DNA of 64,000 nucleotides from Pedobacter suwonensis (GTDB lineage Bacteria > Bacteroidota > Bacteroidia > Sphingobacteriales > Sphingobacteriaceae), in assembly GCF_900111825.1 (NCBI RefSeq), contig NZ_FOJM01000019.1:1-64000 (forward strand), written 5' to 3'. A program made the position numbers and the translations under genes. Positions 63,549 to 64,000 of the stretch are shown piece by piece (positions within the stretch are counted from its first letter, which is position 1; each line of letters starts with the position of its first letter). The notes beneath the pieces were generated by a model. The model made no database searches, was not told the origin of the DNA, and worked only from the letters and a program-made list of their open reading frames with translations.

Positions 63549-64000
63549 TTAATTCAACGCATTTACGCCAATCCTAGCAAAATCACTGCATAAATCAAAT
63601 GTAGCCTGTGCCTTTCCCAATCCGTTGCCCGACATAATGGAATTGAACTTGGCCTCATCCGTTTTGTAGCTTTTCACATTCTGAAAATAGCCTGTAACGG
63701 AATTGTAAACACCAAACAAAGTTCCTTTTGTGGTTTCCATTTGTTGGCTTGGACTTGTACCCGAATATTCCAAAACCTTATCAACTACATTGCTGAACAG
63801 ACTTGAAAACTCATCGGGTCGGCCTTTTTGTATGTTCTCTAAAGTTTCCTTATTTGGCGCCATTGCCATTTGCACCAACTTCTTAACCTGCTTATCGGTA
63901 ATCTTGACCTTTGCCCACTGGTTAAAAATCTGCTCCATTTCTCCACCCAATTGGTTGGTGATGCCTAACAGTTGGTGTGCCTGTTTCAACCGTTCGTGTG
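63549..64000 (-). CDS. DUF932 phage/plasmid-type protein, C-terminal part (cut by window edge)
   Basis: The frame runs from the window edge (reading ...HERLKQAHQLLG) to the stop at 63549, about 150 residues. It carries the C-terminal pattern of DUF932 proteins: KVKITDKQVKKLVQMAMAPN, SPSQQMETTKGTLFGVYNSV, TGYFQNVKSYK and a final ARIGVNALN. DUF932 genes are typical of phages, plasmids and integrative conjugative elements of Bacteroidota. The apparent TTG start at 63989 is internal because the frame remains open beyond it. Confidence 0.82.
   Translation of the reverse strand, partial: HERLKQAHQLLGITNQLGGEMEQIFNQWAKVKITDKQVKKLVQMAMAPNKETLENIQKGRPDEFSSLFSNVVDKVLEYSGTSPSQQMETTKGTLFGVYNSVTGYFQNVKSYKTDEAKFNSIMSGNGLGKAQATFDLCSDFARIGVNALN

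Noticed and set aside
1..64000. tRNA genes, integrase or insertion sequences
   Set aside because: None recognised on either strand; the mobile-element idea rests only on the DUF932 gene and the bracketing repeats.

Overview
The window looks like chromosomal DNA of a Bacteroidota bacterium of the family Sphingobacteriaceae, most likely Pedobacter or a close relative. This rests on gene content (DUF4296 lipoprotein, TIGR02757 protein, archaeal-type ProRS, FadL-like outer-membrane protein, NarL-type regulators, CtlX-type hydrolase), a moderately AT-rich composition, a few matches to the Bacteroidota -7 promoter element TAnnTTTG, and several dispersed palindromic repeats between genes. No rRNA, tRNA, CRISPR array, integrase or intact insertion sequence was seen. 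All family names come from reading motifs, not from database searches.

Positions 1 to about 44 kb are mostly ordinary chromosome. In order they hold: a gene interrupted by a UGA codon; a PhnA/YjdM-like protein; an arginine deiminase plus citrulline hydrolase pair divergent from argS; a THUMP-like methyltransferase; a yggS-GNAT-aspartate kinase operon; a DUF4296 lipoprotein with mutS2; a 0.7 kb array of palindromic repeats; a PQQ-type sugar dehydrogenase; a CoA-transferase operon with a frameshifted DUF4260 gene between its subunits; LysM protein with uridine kinase; dps; a UbiD-type decarboxylase; a membrane protein/histidine kinase/response regulator trio; an MG2-like secreted protein; an outer-membrane protein with a glycine/tyrosine-rich lipoprotein; proS; a transsulfuration enzyme; and several regulators. 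At 37.6-42.5 kb a DinB polymerase and a DnaE-type polymerase with a degenerate PHP domain form a likely mutagenesis cassette.

From about 44 kb to 63.3 kb the window becomes a conflict (defence) island, with changing base composition from module to module. It holds a DUF2185 immunity-like pair; a type I restriction-modification operon (hsdR-hsdM-hsdS) that runs by overlapping genes into an AAA ATPase and an HNH nuclease resembling the Septu pair; a convergent TrlF-type PHP-ATPase; a two-gene unit of an unknown winged-helix-like protein and a DUF4365 nuclease-like protein; and a three-gene ABC-3C system bracketed by two similar short sequences. At the right edge lies the C-terminal part of a DUF932 phage/plasmid-type protein, which suggests that the island abuts or lies within an integrated mobile element.

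The best candidates for poorly described biology are the RM-coupled ATPase/HNH pair with its extended HsdS, the winged-helix/DUF4365 unit, and the bracketed ABC-3C module. Two apparent gene disruptions (in-frame UGA at 650-652, frameshift near 16006) need read-level confirmation.
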